From: an uncultured Azospirillum sp.
GTDB taxonomy: Bacteria; Pseudomonadota; Alphaproteobacteria; RF32; CAG-239
DNA length: 24,883 nt
Direction: 5' to 3'
NCBI GenBank assembly: GCA_900539605.1
Contig: UQCS01000023.1
Location: 1-24,883, forward strand
Shown here: positions 1 to 8,324 of the stretch, in pieces
Position numbering within the stretch: the first letter of the stretch is position 1
How the letters are laid out: each line of letters starts with the position of its first letter
The notes under the pieces: model-generated
Database searches by the model: none
Seen by the model: the letters and a program-made list of their open reading frames with translations, nothing else
Told to the model about the DNA's origin: nothing
Made by a program: the position numbers and the translations under genes

Positions 1-810
1 CCGCCGTACCCGTGTCGGTTTCGGCATCGAGACTTTTTCCACCCGCTGTTCGCCGCACTGATAGGCTTCGTTCCATTTTTCTTCCGCCGGTGCCGGAGGA
101 ACACCGCTGTCTTCATCCGGTGCTGCCGGCATCTCATCGGCAGACTGATAAACTTTGGCTAATTCTTCTTCAATGATTTCACGACTGCTTTCCGCAGTTT
201 CAAGTGCCAACTCGGGCAGTTCTGCTTCCAAGCCTGCTTCCAGGGCCAGTTCTTCAGCCTTTGTCAGAACTTCGGGCTCATACACGATTTCCGCTTCTGT
301 CATATTTTCCATACGTTCCAAAATATCCTGACATTTGTCGGTTTCTTCATTGACCATCTGGTCGAGAATATCCGACATGATCGCATCTTTTTCATAAAGA
401 TCGAGCACGGCGGTCTCCATATTATCCAGCAAATGTACTTTATTTTCGGGCACAGTTTCCAACAGTTTTTCAATAAAATTCGGCTCCCGTTGCCCCAGTG
501 CAAAATGATGCGTGTCCAGTTCGTCAAAATCGCGGATATCGGTATCATCGATAAATTTTTTAAAATAGTAATCGCCCTGTTTATTCTGATAAATCGACAG
601 GCCGAACTGATACATATATTCTTTCAGGGCTTCTTCAATCAGTTCGGGACGAGACAACAGATCGTCTTCATAGTCATCGTCATCTTCTTCCCAGTCCCAC
701 TGGCCGTACTTGAGCTTTTTGTCCTTAATCCGCTTGAGCTTTTTCTCCTTCAAAAGCCGATGCATTTTGAACAGCCGTTCCAGTTTCTTTAAGATTGTTT
801 CTTCTTCCAT
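1..810 (-). CDS. Acidic hypothetical protein, C-terminus beyond the window edge
   Basis: An open frame runs from an ATG at 810 to the left edge without a stop, giving 270 residues of an incomplete protein. A good ribosome binding site (AGGGAG) lies 9 bases before the ATG. The first 35 residues are a basic, probably helical segment rich in Lys, Leu and Glu. A run of Asp/Glu follows (WDWEEDDDDYEDD), then a mixed region with several likely helices. The last 100 residues are very rich in Glu, Ala and Pro. I see no signal peptide, membrane segment or known catalytic motif. It lies downstream of the metallopeptidase gene on the same strand but has its own candidate promoter. I do not recognise the family and assign no function. 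The continuous frame, codon pattern and ribosome binding site make it very likely a real gene. Confidence 0.75.
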   Translation of the reverse strand, partial: MEEETILKKLERLFKMHRLLKEKKLKRIKDKKLKYGQWDWEEDDDDYEDDLLSRPELIEEALKEYMYQFGLSIYQNKQGDYYFKKFIDDTDIRDFDELDTHHFALGQREPNFIEKLLETVPENKVHLLDNMETAVLDLYEKDAIMSDILDQMVNEETDKCQDILERMENMTEAEIVYEPEVLTKAEELALEAGLEAELPELALETAESSREIIEEELAKVYQSADEMPAAPDEDSGVPPAPAEEKWNEAYQCGEQRVEKVSMPKPTRVRR

Positions 811-837
811 TGATTAAAACTCCCTGAATATGGCTTG

Positions 838-865
838 AGTATAACACACAAAAAGTAAATTTAAA
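838..865 (-). promoter_or_regulatory. Candidate promoter for the acidic protein gene
   Basis: On the minus strand a TATACT hexamer (838-843) is preceded by TTTAAA (860-865) with a 16-base spacer. The predicted start leaves a short leader of about 20 bases before the ATG at 810. The -10 is good and the -35 matches at only four positions. Confidence 0.4.
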
Positions 866-882
866 CCTAATTTACACACTTT

Positions 883-2658
883 CTAGCGGCCGTCATTTCT
901 TCCTTGTAACCCGGTGCGGCATGCCGCCGTTTGAACAACCGGAACGCTTTTGTTTTTAACCCTCGCAACCGCCAGTTTAAAGGCTTCGGGACAACGATAA
1001 TACATAACATACAGATCATCGGCAATCGGTTTCAGCACCGGATCGTCACCGCTTTCAGCCCCGGCATCGAAAGCAGTGACGGCAGCTTCCAACATCCCCG
1101 CATAACGTTTTTTGTCCTCAAGCCCGATCCGGCGCCCCAACCGATGAAAGGCCTGCCGATAATTTTCTTCCAGCCGGCGCCGCTGCCGGCGACTTGTCAG
1201 CGGCTGTTCCAAAACAAATTTTTCGGGACAGACCGCTGCCTGCGGATCCCGACGGCGTTGCCGGTACATTTCCCATATCCGTTCGCGGACTGCCGGATTT
1301 TTTTGCATCAACCGCAAGACGCCGGCCGTCGCGGACGGTATTTCCGCAACATCGAGCAGCTTGTTAACTCCCTTCTGATATTTTTCCAGCATTTCAGCCA
1401 TAAAAGCACCGCAATGCGGTTTTTGTTTCAGTATTTTGGCTTTGGCCGTTCGCATCACCGCATCGGGAAGTCGTCCGGCCGCCAACGCCGTCATCACGTC
1501 AAGTTCGGCGTATGAATTCGGATTTATTTTGAAAAACCGCATAATCTCAGTCAATGAAATTGACTTGTCATCCAACCCACAGGCAATGTTAAGCAAGGCT
1601 GCTGAAGAATCTGCCGATTTCAATCTTTCAAAATTCACCGCCGCACGTTCTTCATTGCGACGTGAGTGATCGTCAACTTTGCGTTGAAGGGCTTTCGTCT
1701 CGCCGTTCAAGTCCAAAATGCTCAGAAACCGACACCAACGTGCCTCATTAAGTGGCCGCCGCCAGCTTTTTTCATGAATGCCGCAACGGCCTTTGCGGTC
1801 ATCATCCAATATCTGTTGAAATACCCGCGGCGAGAAAGCGTTTTTCATCACTACTTCATCCACGGCTTCGGCCAGTTTTTCCATATTTATTTCACCGTCC
1901 GGCAAAAAGAACTGTCGGTCTTCACCGCTACGACGATGCAGCTTCATTTGACGAATCATCTCTTTTTCGATCGGAAAAGACATATAAAAACGTAATGACG
2001 GATATTCGCGATCGGGGTCCCGGCTTCCCTGATAAAATGTCATGCCGGAACGAATATAACTGCGTTTGCATTCGCGGCGAAAATCTTTTTTGTCTTCACA
2101 ACGCAACAACATACAGGCCGTGGCAAAAGCATCGGCATGAGCTTCGCGCAGATAGTCACAATAATCCCATGCATCGGCAAATTTCTGACAAAGCTGCGAA
2201 CCGCCCTTATATTTTACTTCTTTGGCCGAAAAATCGTATAACTTCCGCAAAATGCCAAAATTATAAAAGTCATGATCATATTGAATAATATGTGCCATTT
2301 CGTGATATATATTATGGCGTTCTGTCATGGTTTGGTCGCCGAAAAAAATCAGAATGTTTTTATTTAGTCCCTGTTCTTCTCCAATAGCACTATAACAGGT
2401 AGCACCGCCGTTTTCCACGTTAGAACGAAAATTAAAGTCGTACCCGCCGCCGGGGAAACGGATGATAACACCGCGCTCCAAAAGCAGGTTCCGATAATCC
2501 GGTCCTAAAAACCTTTCCGCTTCCGCAAGAAATGCAGACATTTGCGACGGCTGTCCCTGCTCATCATAAATATGCAGTTTGTCATAAAAGAAATAACGGC
2601 AATTATACCGGTGGCAAAAACAATCAAGATCATTATATATTTTATTAATATCCATCAT
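883..2658 (-). CDS. Putative zinc metallopeptidase (HExxH...ExxxD), family not recognised
   Basis: A 591-residue protein with no signal peptide or membrane segment, so probably cytoplasmic. Residues 119-123 read HEMAH, a zinc-binding HExxH motif in a helix (NIYHEMAHIIQYDH). At 172-176 the sequence is EAHAD, which fits the ExxxD third-ligand motif of gluzincin-type metallopeptidases. The two motifs are 49 residues apart, a plausible distance. The remaining 400 residues are helical and rich in Arg, Lys and Glu, with no motif I can name. The start overlaps the end of the upstream 146-residue gene by 14 bases (ATGATG within that gene's last codons), which suggests translational coupling. Zinc binding is inferred from the motifs. 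The substrate is unknown. The gene could also be a non-catalytic relative or a toxin-like enzyme. Confidence 0.72.
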   Translation of the reverse strand: MMDINKIYNDLDCFCHRYNCRYFFYDKLHIYDEQGQPSQMSAFLAEAERFLGPDYRNLLLERGVIIRFPGGGYDFNFRSNVENGGATCYSAIGEEQGLNKNILIFFGDQTMTERHNIYHEMAHIIQYDHDFYNFGILRKLYDFSAKEVKYKGGSQLCQKFADAWDYCDYLREAHADAFATACMLLRCEDKKDFRRECKRSYIRSGMTFYQGSRDPDREYPSLRFYMSFPIEKEMIRQMKLHRRSGEDRQFFLPDGEINMEKLAEAVDEVVMKNAFSPRVFQQILDDDRKGRCGIHEKSWRRPLNEARWCRFLSILDLNGETKALQRKVDDHSRRNEERAAVNFERLKSADSSAALLNIACGLDDKSISLTEIMRFFKINPNSYAELDVMTALAAGRLPDAVMRTAKAKILKQKPHCGAFMAEMLEKYQKGVNKLLDVAEIPSATAGVLRLMQKNPAVRERIWEMYRQRRRDPQAAVCPEKFVLEQPLTSRRQRRRLEENYRQAFHRLGRRIGLEDKKRYAGMLEAAVTAFDAGAESGDDPVLKPIADDLYVMYYRCPEAFKLAVARVKNKSVPVVQTAACRTGLQGRNDGR

Positions 2659-3085
2659 AACCGCACTTTCTTGCAGAGCTTGTTTTTATCGGGGCGAAAA
2701 CATTTATTTCACCGCTACAGTCAGAAGAAGCAACATTTTCAGGGTTGTGCTTCCCGCTGTCCAGATTTTGACGCGCCGTACGGATATGATCGGCAACCGG
2801 AACTTTTCTTCGGTTAACATAATAAGAAGCCGCATTGTTGCTCTGTATTTTTTCTGCTTCTGCAACCGTATAAAAATCATATTGCGCACGCATTTCAAAA
2901 ATTCTTAATTTTTCAGCTACCGCTTCTGAGAAACTTTCACGGTTTAAATATTCAACCCGGCGCAGATCACACATATAATCGGCTAATTTTTGTTCGTTAT
3001 GATGCAAATCGGTGTAACAGCCGCAAATTGTATTTGTCAGCGCACAAACATTTGCAACATCTTTATAAAGCACTGACTTTTTCAT
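2645..3085 (-). CDS. Hypothetical protein, 146 residues, upstream of the metallopeptidase
   Basis: A small soluble protein starting at an ATG preceded by GGAG about 6 bases away. It is rich in charged residues and has several cysteines (ICGC near residue 22, C39, C123, C140). There is no signal peptide or known domain. Its stop codon lies 14 bases inside the start of the putative metallopeptidase gene, so the two are almost certainly co-transcribed and probably translationally coupled. That makes a partner role (inhibitor, substrate or adaptor) possible, but nothing in the sequence proves it. A strong promoter sits just upstream. Confidence 0.65.
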   Translation of the reverse strand: MKKSVLYKDVANVCALTNTICGCYTDLHHNEQKLADYMCDLRRVEYLNRESFSEAVAEKLRIFEMRAQYDFYTVAEAEKIQSNNAASYYVNRRKVPVADHIRTARQNLDSGKHNPENVASSDCSGEINVFAPIKTSSARKCGYDGY

Positions 3086-3114
3086 TTAGCTCTCCGTTCA
3101 GCTTTTATTTTTTT

Positions 3115-3143
3115 ATCATAACTTTTTACCCTGTTTTTGTCAA
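3115..3143 (-). promoter_or_regulatory. Consensus sigma-70-type promoter for the metallopeptidase operon
   Basis: On the minus strand TTGACA (3138-3143), a 17-base spacer and TATGAT (3115-3120) are close to a perfect housekeeping promoter. The predicted transcript starts about 20-25 bases upstream of the ATG at 3085. It points away from the divergent TetR/RND operon. Confidence 0.75.
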
Positions 3144-3213
3144 TATTTATCCAAAATTTTATCTTGAGTAAAAAACCGTCTCATTAAAAAAGTGCTTATA
3201 TTTAAAATTTCTG

Positions 3214-3242
3214 TTGCAAACTTTTTTTTATTCAAATATACA
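3214..3242 (+). promoter_or_regulatory. Promoter of the TetR-RND efflux operon
   Basis: TTGCAA (3214-3219), 17 bases, then TATACA (3237-3242). The -10 hexamer lies inside the left arm of the inverted repeat at 3234-3263, so a bound repressor would block RNA polymerase directly. Confidence 0.65.
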
Positions 3243-3263
3243 TACCTACTTGAATGTATATTT
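3234..3263. promoter_or_regulatory. Perfect inverted repeat, likely operator for the TetR-family regulator
   Basis: Two perfect 10-base arms (AAATATACAT and ATGTATATTT) flank a 10-base spacer. The repeat spans the -10 and expected transcription start and ends 12 bases before the regulator's ATG. The core (TACATAC...GAATGTAT) is close to the operator I recall for AcrR in E. coli. The natural reading is autorepression of regulator and pump together. Confidence 0.7.
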
Positions 3264-3275
3264 ATTGAAAAGAAA

Positions 3276-3905
3276 ATGGCTAGAAAAACTCGTGAAGAAA
3301 CCGAAAACACCCGCGCACAGATTTTGCAGTCGGCGTTGGACTGTTTTTACGAAAAAGGCTTTTCCCGCACCACTTTTGAAGATATTGCCGCGCGCATTAA
3401 TCTGACAAAAGGGGCGGTTTATTGGCATTTTAAAAATAAAGCCGATCTTTTGGCCGACCTCATTAACCGGCAGGCGGAAAAAAACCGTCTTGAGATTGGG
3501 ACCCGCTATACCTGTCCCGACTCTATTGCCGCTCTGCGCGATTTTTTCCGGCGCGAAGCCGAATATATCGAACGCAGTCCCGAAGTGCGGAAATTTATCT
3601 TTTTCACCTTGTTTCAGGTCGAGTGGTCAGACAGCATTTTCAATCAGGTCGACGCCAAAACCGGCGAAATTCGTGATTTTCATTTCAAAACGATTACGAA
3701 CGCCTTGACAAAAGCGCAAAAAAACGGAGAAATAAGCCCCCAAGCCAACATCCGGACCGCCGGCACCGTCATTGTCGGCACCTGGCGCGGCCTGATCAAC
3801 GCTTATATTTGCAAAGATTTAAAATTCAGTCTTTCCCAGACTTTTCTGGAAGGATTTGACGCGATAATTGACAGAATCGGAAATAATGAAAGGTTAGGAA
3901 AATGA
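3276..3905 (+). CDS. TetR/AcrR-family transcriptional repressor of an RND pump
   Basis: A 209-residue regulator. The frame stays open upstream to 3192, but the ATG at 3276 is chosen because MARKTREETENTRAQIL is the standard N-terminus of AcrR/TtgR-type proteins and because the promoter and operator occupy the upstream stretch. Residues of about 10-60 form the TetR helix-turn-helix domain (ALDCFYEKGFSRTTFEDIA...TKGAVYWHFKNKADL). The rest is the variable ligand-binding domain. The gene overlaps the next one in an ATGA at 3902-3905. From family and context it should repress the efflux operon and be released by small hydrophobic compounds. The ligand is unknown. The ribosome binding site is weak (GAAAAGAAA). 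Confidence 0.88.
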   Translation: MARKTREETENTRAQILQSALDCFYEKGFSRTTFEDIAARINLTKGAVYWHFKNKADLLADLINRQAEKNRLEIGTRYTCPDSIAALRDFFRREAEYIERSPEVRKFIFFTLFQVEWSDSIFNQVDAKTGEIRDFHFKTITNALTKAQKNGEISPQANIRTAGTVIVGTWRGLINAYICKDLKFSLSQTFLEGFDAIIDRIGNNERLGK

Positions 3906-5068
3906 AAGTTGGAAAAATGAGCAATCGCAAAATATTAAAACAGGTGGTTGTCTTATGCTTATGTGTCGCGGCCGGATGGTTTCTGAAAACCAAACTCAGC
4001 CCGCAACAGATGATGGCGGCCGGAGGGCCCGGCGGCGCTCCGCACGTTGTCGTTGAGCAGGCCAGACTGCAAGACGTAACACCGTCACAAAAGTTTATCG
4101 GCCATGTCGAAGCGATCAACGAAGTCAATATCCAGCCTCAGGTCAGCGGATATCTGGAAAAAGTATTGTTCAACGAGGGGTCATTTGTCAAAAAAGGCGA
4201 TATCCTGTTTGTGATCGAACAACAGCGTTATATTGCCACCGCCGACCTTCGCAAAGCCGAACTTGACAAAGCCAAAGCAAGCTTTACCCAGCTTGAAAAG
4301 GAATATAAGCGGCAAAAATCCCTCAACCAGCAGAAATTTGCCTCAGAATCAAAGCTGGACGAAGCCTATTCCAACATGCTTCAGGCTCAGGCCGGTATCA
4401 AGCAGGCTGAGGCCAATTATGAACTGGCAAAAATTGATTTGGAACATACCGAAATTCGCTCGCCGATCAACGGTTATATCGGCAAGGCAATGGTAACGGT
4501 CGGCAACTTCGTCAGCACCTCGGGCGGCACTTTGGCCAACATCGTACAAACCGACCCAGTCAGAATCGTTTTTTCGATTACCGATAAGGAAATGCTCAAT
4601 TTAAAACAGGATTACCGCAAGCGCGGCGGCGAGACCTACAGCAAAATCGTTCTGCCCAACGGCAAGGAAATCAAAAAACCGATTCTTTCCCGTTTTGCCG
4701 ACAACTCAGTTAACACGGCAACCGCAACCATGTCGGTTTATTCGGAATTCGAAAACGGCGACGGAACGTTGATTCCCGGCAGCTATGTTGACATCATGAT
4801 CGGATCGGGAAGCGAGAAAAATGCCATTGTGATTTCTCAGGCCGCTTTAGCTCAGGACGAACACGGCATGTACGTAATGACGGTTAACAATGACAATATT
4901 GTCGAACAAAAACGGGTGACACTCGGTGATCTGATCGAAAACCGGCAGATCGTAACTTCGGGTCTCAAGGCCGGTGACAGAGTCATTATTCAGGGACTGC
5001 AAAAAGTTGCTGACGGCAAAAAGGTACGGGCAGAAAACGTCAATCCCCAAACGACAGAAGGAAAATAG
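3902..5068 (+). CDS. RND efflux periplasmic adaptor (membrane fusion protein, AcrA/MexA type)
   Basis: A 388-residue HlyD/AcrA-family adaptor that bridges an inner-membrane RND pump to an outer-membrane channel. Residues of about 9-30 form one hydrophobic N-terminal segment (KQVVVLCLCVAAGWFL). No lipobox is evident, so it is probably anchored by an uncleaved helix rather than by lipid. It then shows the lipoyl half-motif (VSGYLEKVLFNEGSFVKKGDILF), a long alpha-helical hairpin rich in Ala, Lys, Gln and Glu, the second lipoyl half (LEHTEIRSPINGYIGKAMV), and beta-barrel and membrane-proximal domains. The start overlaps the regulator's stop in ATGA, so the two are coupled. A second in-frame ATG at 3917 is possible. 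The pump gene follows after 3 bases. Confidence 0.92.
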   Translation: MKVGKMSNRKILKQVVVLCLCVAAGWFLKTKLSPQQMMAAGGPGGAPHVVVEQARLQDVTPSQKFIGHVEAINEVNIQPQVSGYLEKVLFNEGSFVKKGDILFVIEQQRYIATADLRKAELDKAKASFTQLEKEYKRQKSLNQQKFASESKLDEAYSNMLQAQAGIKQAEANYELAKIDLEHTEIRSPINGYIGKAMVTVGNFVSTSGGTLANIVQTDPVRIVFSITDKEMLNLKQDYRKRGGETYSKIVLPNGKEIKKPILSRFADNSVNTATATMSVYSEFENGDGTLIPGSYVDIMIGSGSEKNAIVISQAALAQDEHGMYVMTVNNDNIVEQKRVTLGDLIENRQIVTSGLKAGDRVIIQGLQKVADGKKVRAENVNPQTTEGK

Positions 5069-5071
5069 CTT

Positions 5072-8000
5072 ATGTTTTCGAGAATCTTTATTGAAAGGCC
5101 GCGTTTCGCGATGGTTATTTCGATTGTGCTGACGCTGGCCGGTGCAATCGCCGTATTTTCGCTGCCGATTTCGCTTTACCCCGAAATTACACCGCCAACG
5201 GTCAATGTTTCGGCCACCTACCCCGGCGCCAGCTCCGAAGTTATCGCCAACACGGTCGGTATCCCGCTGGAAGAAGCCATCAACGGGGTGGAAGACATGC
5301 TGTACATGGAATCTTCTTCCGACGCCACCGGCAAATACAGCTTGACGGTAACCTTCAAAGTGGGAGTCGACCCCGATATGGCACAGGTCAAAGTGCAAAA
5401 CCGGGTACAACAGGCCTTGAGCAAACTGCCGGCAGAAGTTCAACAACAAGGAATTTCGGTCAGCCGCCGCTCTTCGGATATCTTGGGCTTTTTGACAGCA
5501 CGTTCTCCCAAAGGCACCCATGACACCCTGTTTTTAAGCAACTATGTGCAAAACAACATAAAAAAGAACCTAATCAAAGTGAACGGTGTCGGTGAAGTCA
5601 ACGTTTATGCGCCGCCGCTCAGCATGCGCGTATGGCTGGACGCCGACAAAATTACCGCCCTTAATCTCCCGGTTTCCGCCATCCGTTCGGCAATCGAGAG
5701 TCAGAATATTCAGCCTTCGCTTGGCAAGGTCGGTTCAATGCCCGGTGACGGCACCCAGCAAATGGTCTATGCTCTGCTCAGCACCGGACGCATTAACGAT
5801 GTCGAAGAATTCAAACAGATTATCGTCCGTACCGACGAAGAAGGCGGGTTGGTCCGTCTGGGTGACGTTGCCCGTATTGAGATCGGCGAAGAAAGCTACA
5901 CTGCCAAATCCGAATTTGACGGCGCACCGTCGGTGGCTATTGCCATCAACCTGCTTTCCGGCGCCAACGCCATCAACGCGATGTCCAACCTGCGGGCGGA
6001 AATGGCGCGTTTACAGCAGTTTTACCCCGATGACGTCGAGATCTTTGTTGCCTATGACGCAACTGACTATATTGAGTCGTCAATTGAAGAAGTGATCTTC
6101 ACCTTGTTGCTGACATTTATTCTGGTAGTCGGCGTTTGCTATATCTTTTTGCAGGACTGGCGCGCCGTGCTGGTTCCCTCGTTGACCATTCCGGTATCGC
6201 TGTTTGCAACCTTCGCCGTTTTGCTGGCGTTGGGCTACAGCCTCAACATCCTGACCCTGTTCGGACTGGTGTTGGCTATCGGTCTTGTGGTTGACGACGC
6301 CATCGTGGTGGTAGAACGCGTTTTGTTCCTGATGGAAAACGAAAAACTGGCCCCCAAACCGGCAACCATCAAAGCGATGGAACAGGTTTCGGGCGCCATT
6401 ATCGCCACCACTCTGGTATTGTTGGCGATCTTTGTGCCGATCGGCTTTCTCGGCGGCATTACCGGCAAAATTTACCAACAGTTTGCCATTGCCATTTCGA
6501 CCGCGGTCGCATTTTCTTCTCTGAATGCACTGACGTTGTCCCCTGCTTTGTGCGCCACGATCCTGCGCCCGCTCAAACCTTTCGAGAGCGGCCCGTTGTT
6601 CTGGTTTACCAAAGTGCTGGACAAGTCCCGCGACCGTTATGCCGGCATTGTGGCAATTGCCAGTCGTAAAATCAGCGTGATTGCGCTGATCTTGGTGCTG
6701 ATTGTCGCCGGCATTTACGGTTTGCTCAAAATCAGCCAAACCAGCTTCATTCCCGGCGAAGACCAGGGCGTGTTCATGACCAACATTCAATTGCCCGAAG
6801 GCGCTTCGCGCGAACGCACCGACGCTTTGGTTAAAAGACTGGTACCGGAGATCATTTCGGAAAACGGCGTGGCTCACGCAATGAATATTACCGGTCACAG
6901 CATGATCGGCGGTTCGGGCGAAAATGTCGCCTTCATTATCACGATGCTGAACCCGTGGGCTGACCGTTCGGACAAAATATTGTATTCAACCAATATTTTA
7001 AACCGGGTTAAGAGCAAAATCGGCGACTCGCCCGAAGCCTCGATCAACATGTTTGAAATGCCTGCCATTATGGGATTGGGCAACACCAACGGCATGGACT
7101 TCCGGCTACAGGCTCTTGACTCTTCGGACCCGAAAAAACTCGATACCGCCATGCAGGGCTTTATCGGCCGCCTGAACAGCTCGCCGTATGTCTTGTATGC
7201 GTTTTCGACTTACAACGCCAACACCCCGCATATATACGTTGACATCAACCGTGCCAAGGCAGAATCGATGAAAGTAAGTACCGGCAGCATCTACGACACA
7301 CTGGGACAATACCTCGGATCTTCTTACATCAACGACGTCAACTTCGGAACTCAGGTTAACAAAGTGGTGGTTCAGGCCGACTGGAAATTCCGCAAGGGGG
7401 TTGACAACATCAGCAATCTGTACGTTCAAAACAGTTTGGGCGAAATGGTACCGCTCGGCGGTGTCGTCAACTTGAGCAAAGTTTTGGCTCCCAGCACGAT
7501 CAACCGCTACAACCAGTATCCCTCCGCTTCGATCACTATTATGGGTAATCCGGCGTACAGCACCGGCGAAGCGATGGATGCGATTGAAAAGCTGGCCAAA
7601 GAAGCATTACCGCAAGGTTACAGTTATGAGTGGTCGGGCATGAGCTTTCAGGAAAAGGCCAACCAGGGACAAATCGGTTACCTGATTATCCTGGCGCTTA
7701 CCTTCGCTTATTTGTTTTTGGTGGCACAATACGAAAGCTGGAGTACGCCGATCCCGGTGTTGGCTTCGGTGTCGGTAGCAATGGTCGGCGCTCTGCTCGG
7801 CTTGTTTATTCACGGACTGCCACTCAGCATTTACGCACAGCTCGGTTTGATTCTGCTGGTTGGTCTGGCCGCCAAAAACGCGATTTTGATTGTGGAGTTT
7901 TCTAAAGAAGAACGCGAAAACGGCGCCACCATCAACAAGGCAGCCATGACCGGACTGAAAGAACGGTTCCGTGCGGTGCTGATGACAGCCTTCACCTTTA

Positions 8001-8194
8001 TTCTGGGTGTGCTGCCGATGGTGGTCGCAACCGGTGCCGGCGCCAACAGCCGTATTGCAATCGGGGTTCCGGTATTTTACGGAATGCTGGTCGGAACCGC
8101 TGTCGGACTGATCGTTATTCCGATGTTATATGTTCTGTTCCAGACTTTAACCGAAAAACTGACCGGACCGACGCCCAGTACCAAAACGGAATAG
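5072..8194 (+). CDS. RND multidrug efflux permease (HAE1 family, AcrB/MexB type)
   Basis: A 1040-residue inner-membrane pump of typical family length. It begins MFSRIFIERPRFAMVISIVLT and contains the conserved periplasmic PGASSEVI segment. The proton-relay pair in TM4 is D408-D409 (GLVLAIGLVVDDAIVVVER), and the conserved Lys of TM10 is in AAKNAILIVEFSKEE near residue 935. Hydrophobic clusters match twelve transmembrane helices with two large periplasmic loops. It should export drugs, bile-like detergents or other amphiphiles using the proton gradient. The operon has no outer-membrane channel gene, so a TolC-type partner must be encoded elsewhere. A strong terminator follows at once. The substrate range cannot be read from sequence. 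Confidence 0.95.
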   Translation: MFSRIFIERPRFAMVISIVLTLAGAIAVFSLPISLYPEITPPTVNVSATYPGASSEVIANTVGIPLEEAINGVEDMLYMESSSDATGKYSLTVTFKVGVDPDMAQVKVQNRVQQALSKLPAEVQQQGISVSRRSSDILGFLTARSPKGTHDTLFLSNYVQNNIKKNLIKVNGVGEVNVYAPPLSMRVWLDADKITALNLPVSAIRSAIESQNIQPSLGKVGSMPGDGTQQMVYALLSTGRINDVEEFKQIIVRTDEEGGLVRLGDVARIEIGEESYTAKSEFDGAPSVAIAINLLSGANAINAMSNLRAEMARLQQFYPDDVEIFVAYDATDYIESSIEEVIFTLLLTFILVVGVCYIFLQDWRAVLVPSLTIPVSLFATFAVLLALGYSLNILTLFGLVLAIGLVVDDAIVVVERVLFLMENEKLAPKPATIKAMEQVSGAIIATTLVLLAIFVPIGFLGGITGKIYQQFAIAISTAVAFSSLNALTLSPALCATILRPLKPFESGPLFWFTKVLDKSRDRYAGIVAIASRKISVIALILVLIVAGIYGLLKISQTSFIPGEDQGVFMTNIQLPEGASRERTDALVKRLVPEIISENGVAHAMNITGHSMIGGSGENVAFIITMLNPWADRSDKILYSTNILNRVKSKIGDSPEASINMFEMPAIMGLGNTNGMDFRLQALDSSDPKKLDTAMQGFIGRLNSSPYVLYAFSTYNANTPHIYVDINRAKAESMKVSTGSIYDTLGQYLGSSYINDVNFGTQVNKVVVQADWKFRKGVDNISNLYVQNSLGEMVPLGGVVNLSKVLAPSTINRYNQYPSASITIMGNPAYSTGEAMDAIEKLAKEALPQGYSYEWSGMSFQEKANQGQIGYLIILALTFAYLFLVAQYESWSTPIPVLASVSVAMVGALLGLFIHGLPLSIYAQLGLILLVGLAAKNAILIVEFSKEERENGATINKAAMTGLKERFRAVLMTAFTFILGVLPMVVATGAGANSRIAIGVPVFYGMLVGTAVGLIVIPMLYVLFQTLTEKLTGPTPSTKTE

Positions 8195-8202
8195 GTTCTC
8201 GG

Positions 8203-8230
8203 AAAAACGCCGCCGCCACGCGGCGTTTTT
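8203..8230 (+). terminator. Terminator of the RND efflux operon
   Basis: An 11-base-pair stem (8203-8213 with 8220-8230, core ACGCCGC/GCGGCGT) with a 6-base loop and a run of T at its 3' side, 9 bases after the pump stop codon. Confidence 0.85.
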
Positions 8231-8324
8231 TATTGCTGTTTGCGGAATAACGGGGTTAAACTAAAGGCAAGGATGTTTTTTGCCAAAAGTGCATTATCTC
8301 AAACAAAAAAAGAAGGAGAAAGAA

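Noticed and set aside
433..792. Plus-strand open frame of 119 codons
   Set aside because: It lies fully opposite the acidic minus-strand gene at 1-810, which has a ribosome binding site, a promoter and coding-like composition. The plus frame has neither.
931..2288. Several plus-strand open frames
   Set aside because: They are antisense shadows of the 591-residue metallopeptidase-like gene and lack start signals and sensible protein composition.
6080..6898. Minus-strand open frame of 272 codons
   Set aside because: It is antisense to the RND pump and encodes a His/Gln/Asn-rich product typical of a reversed membrane-protein gene.
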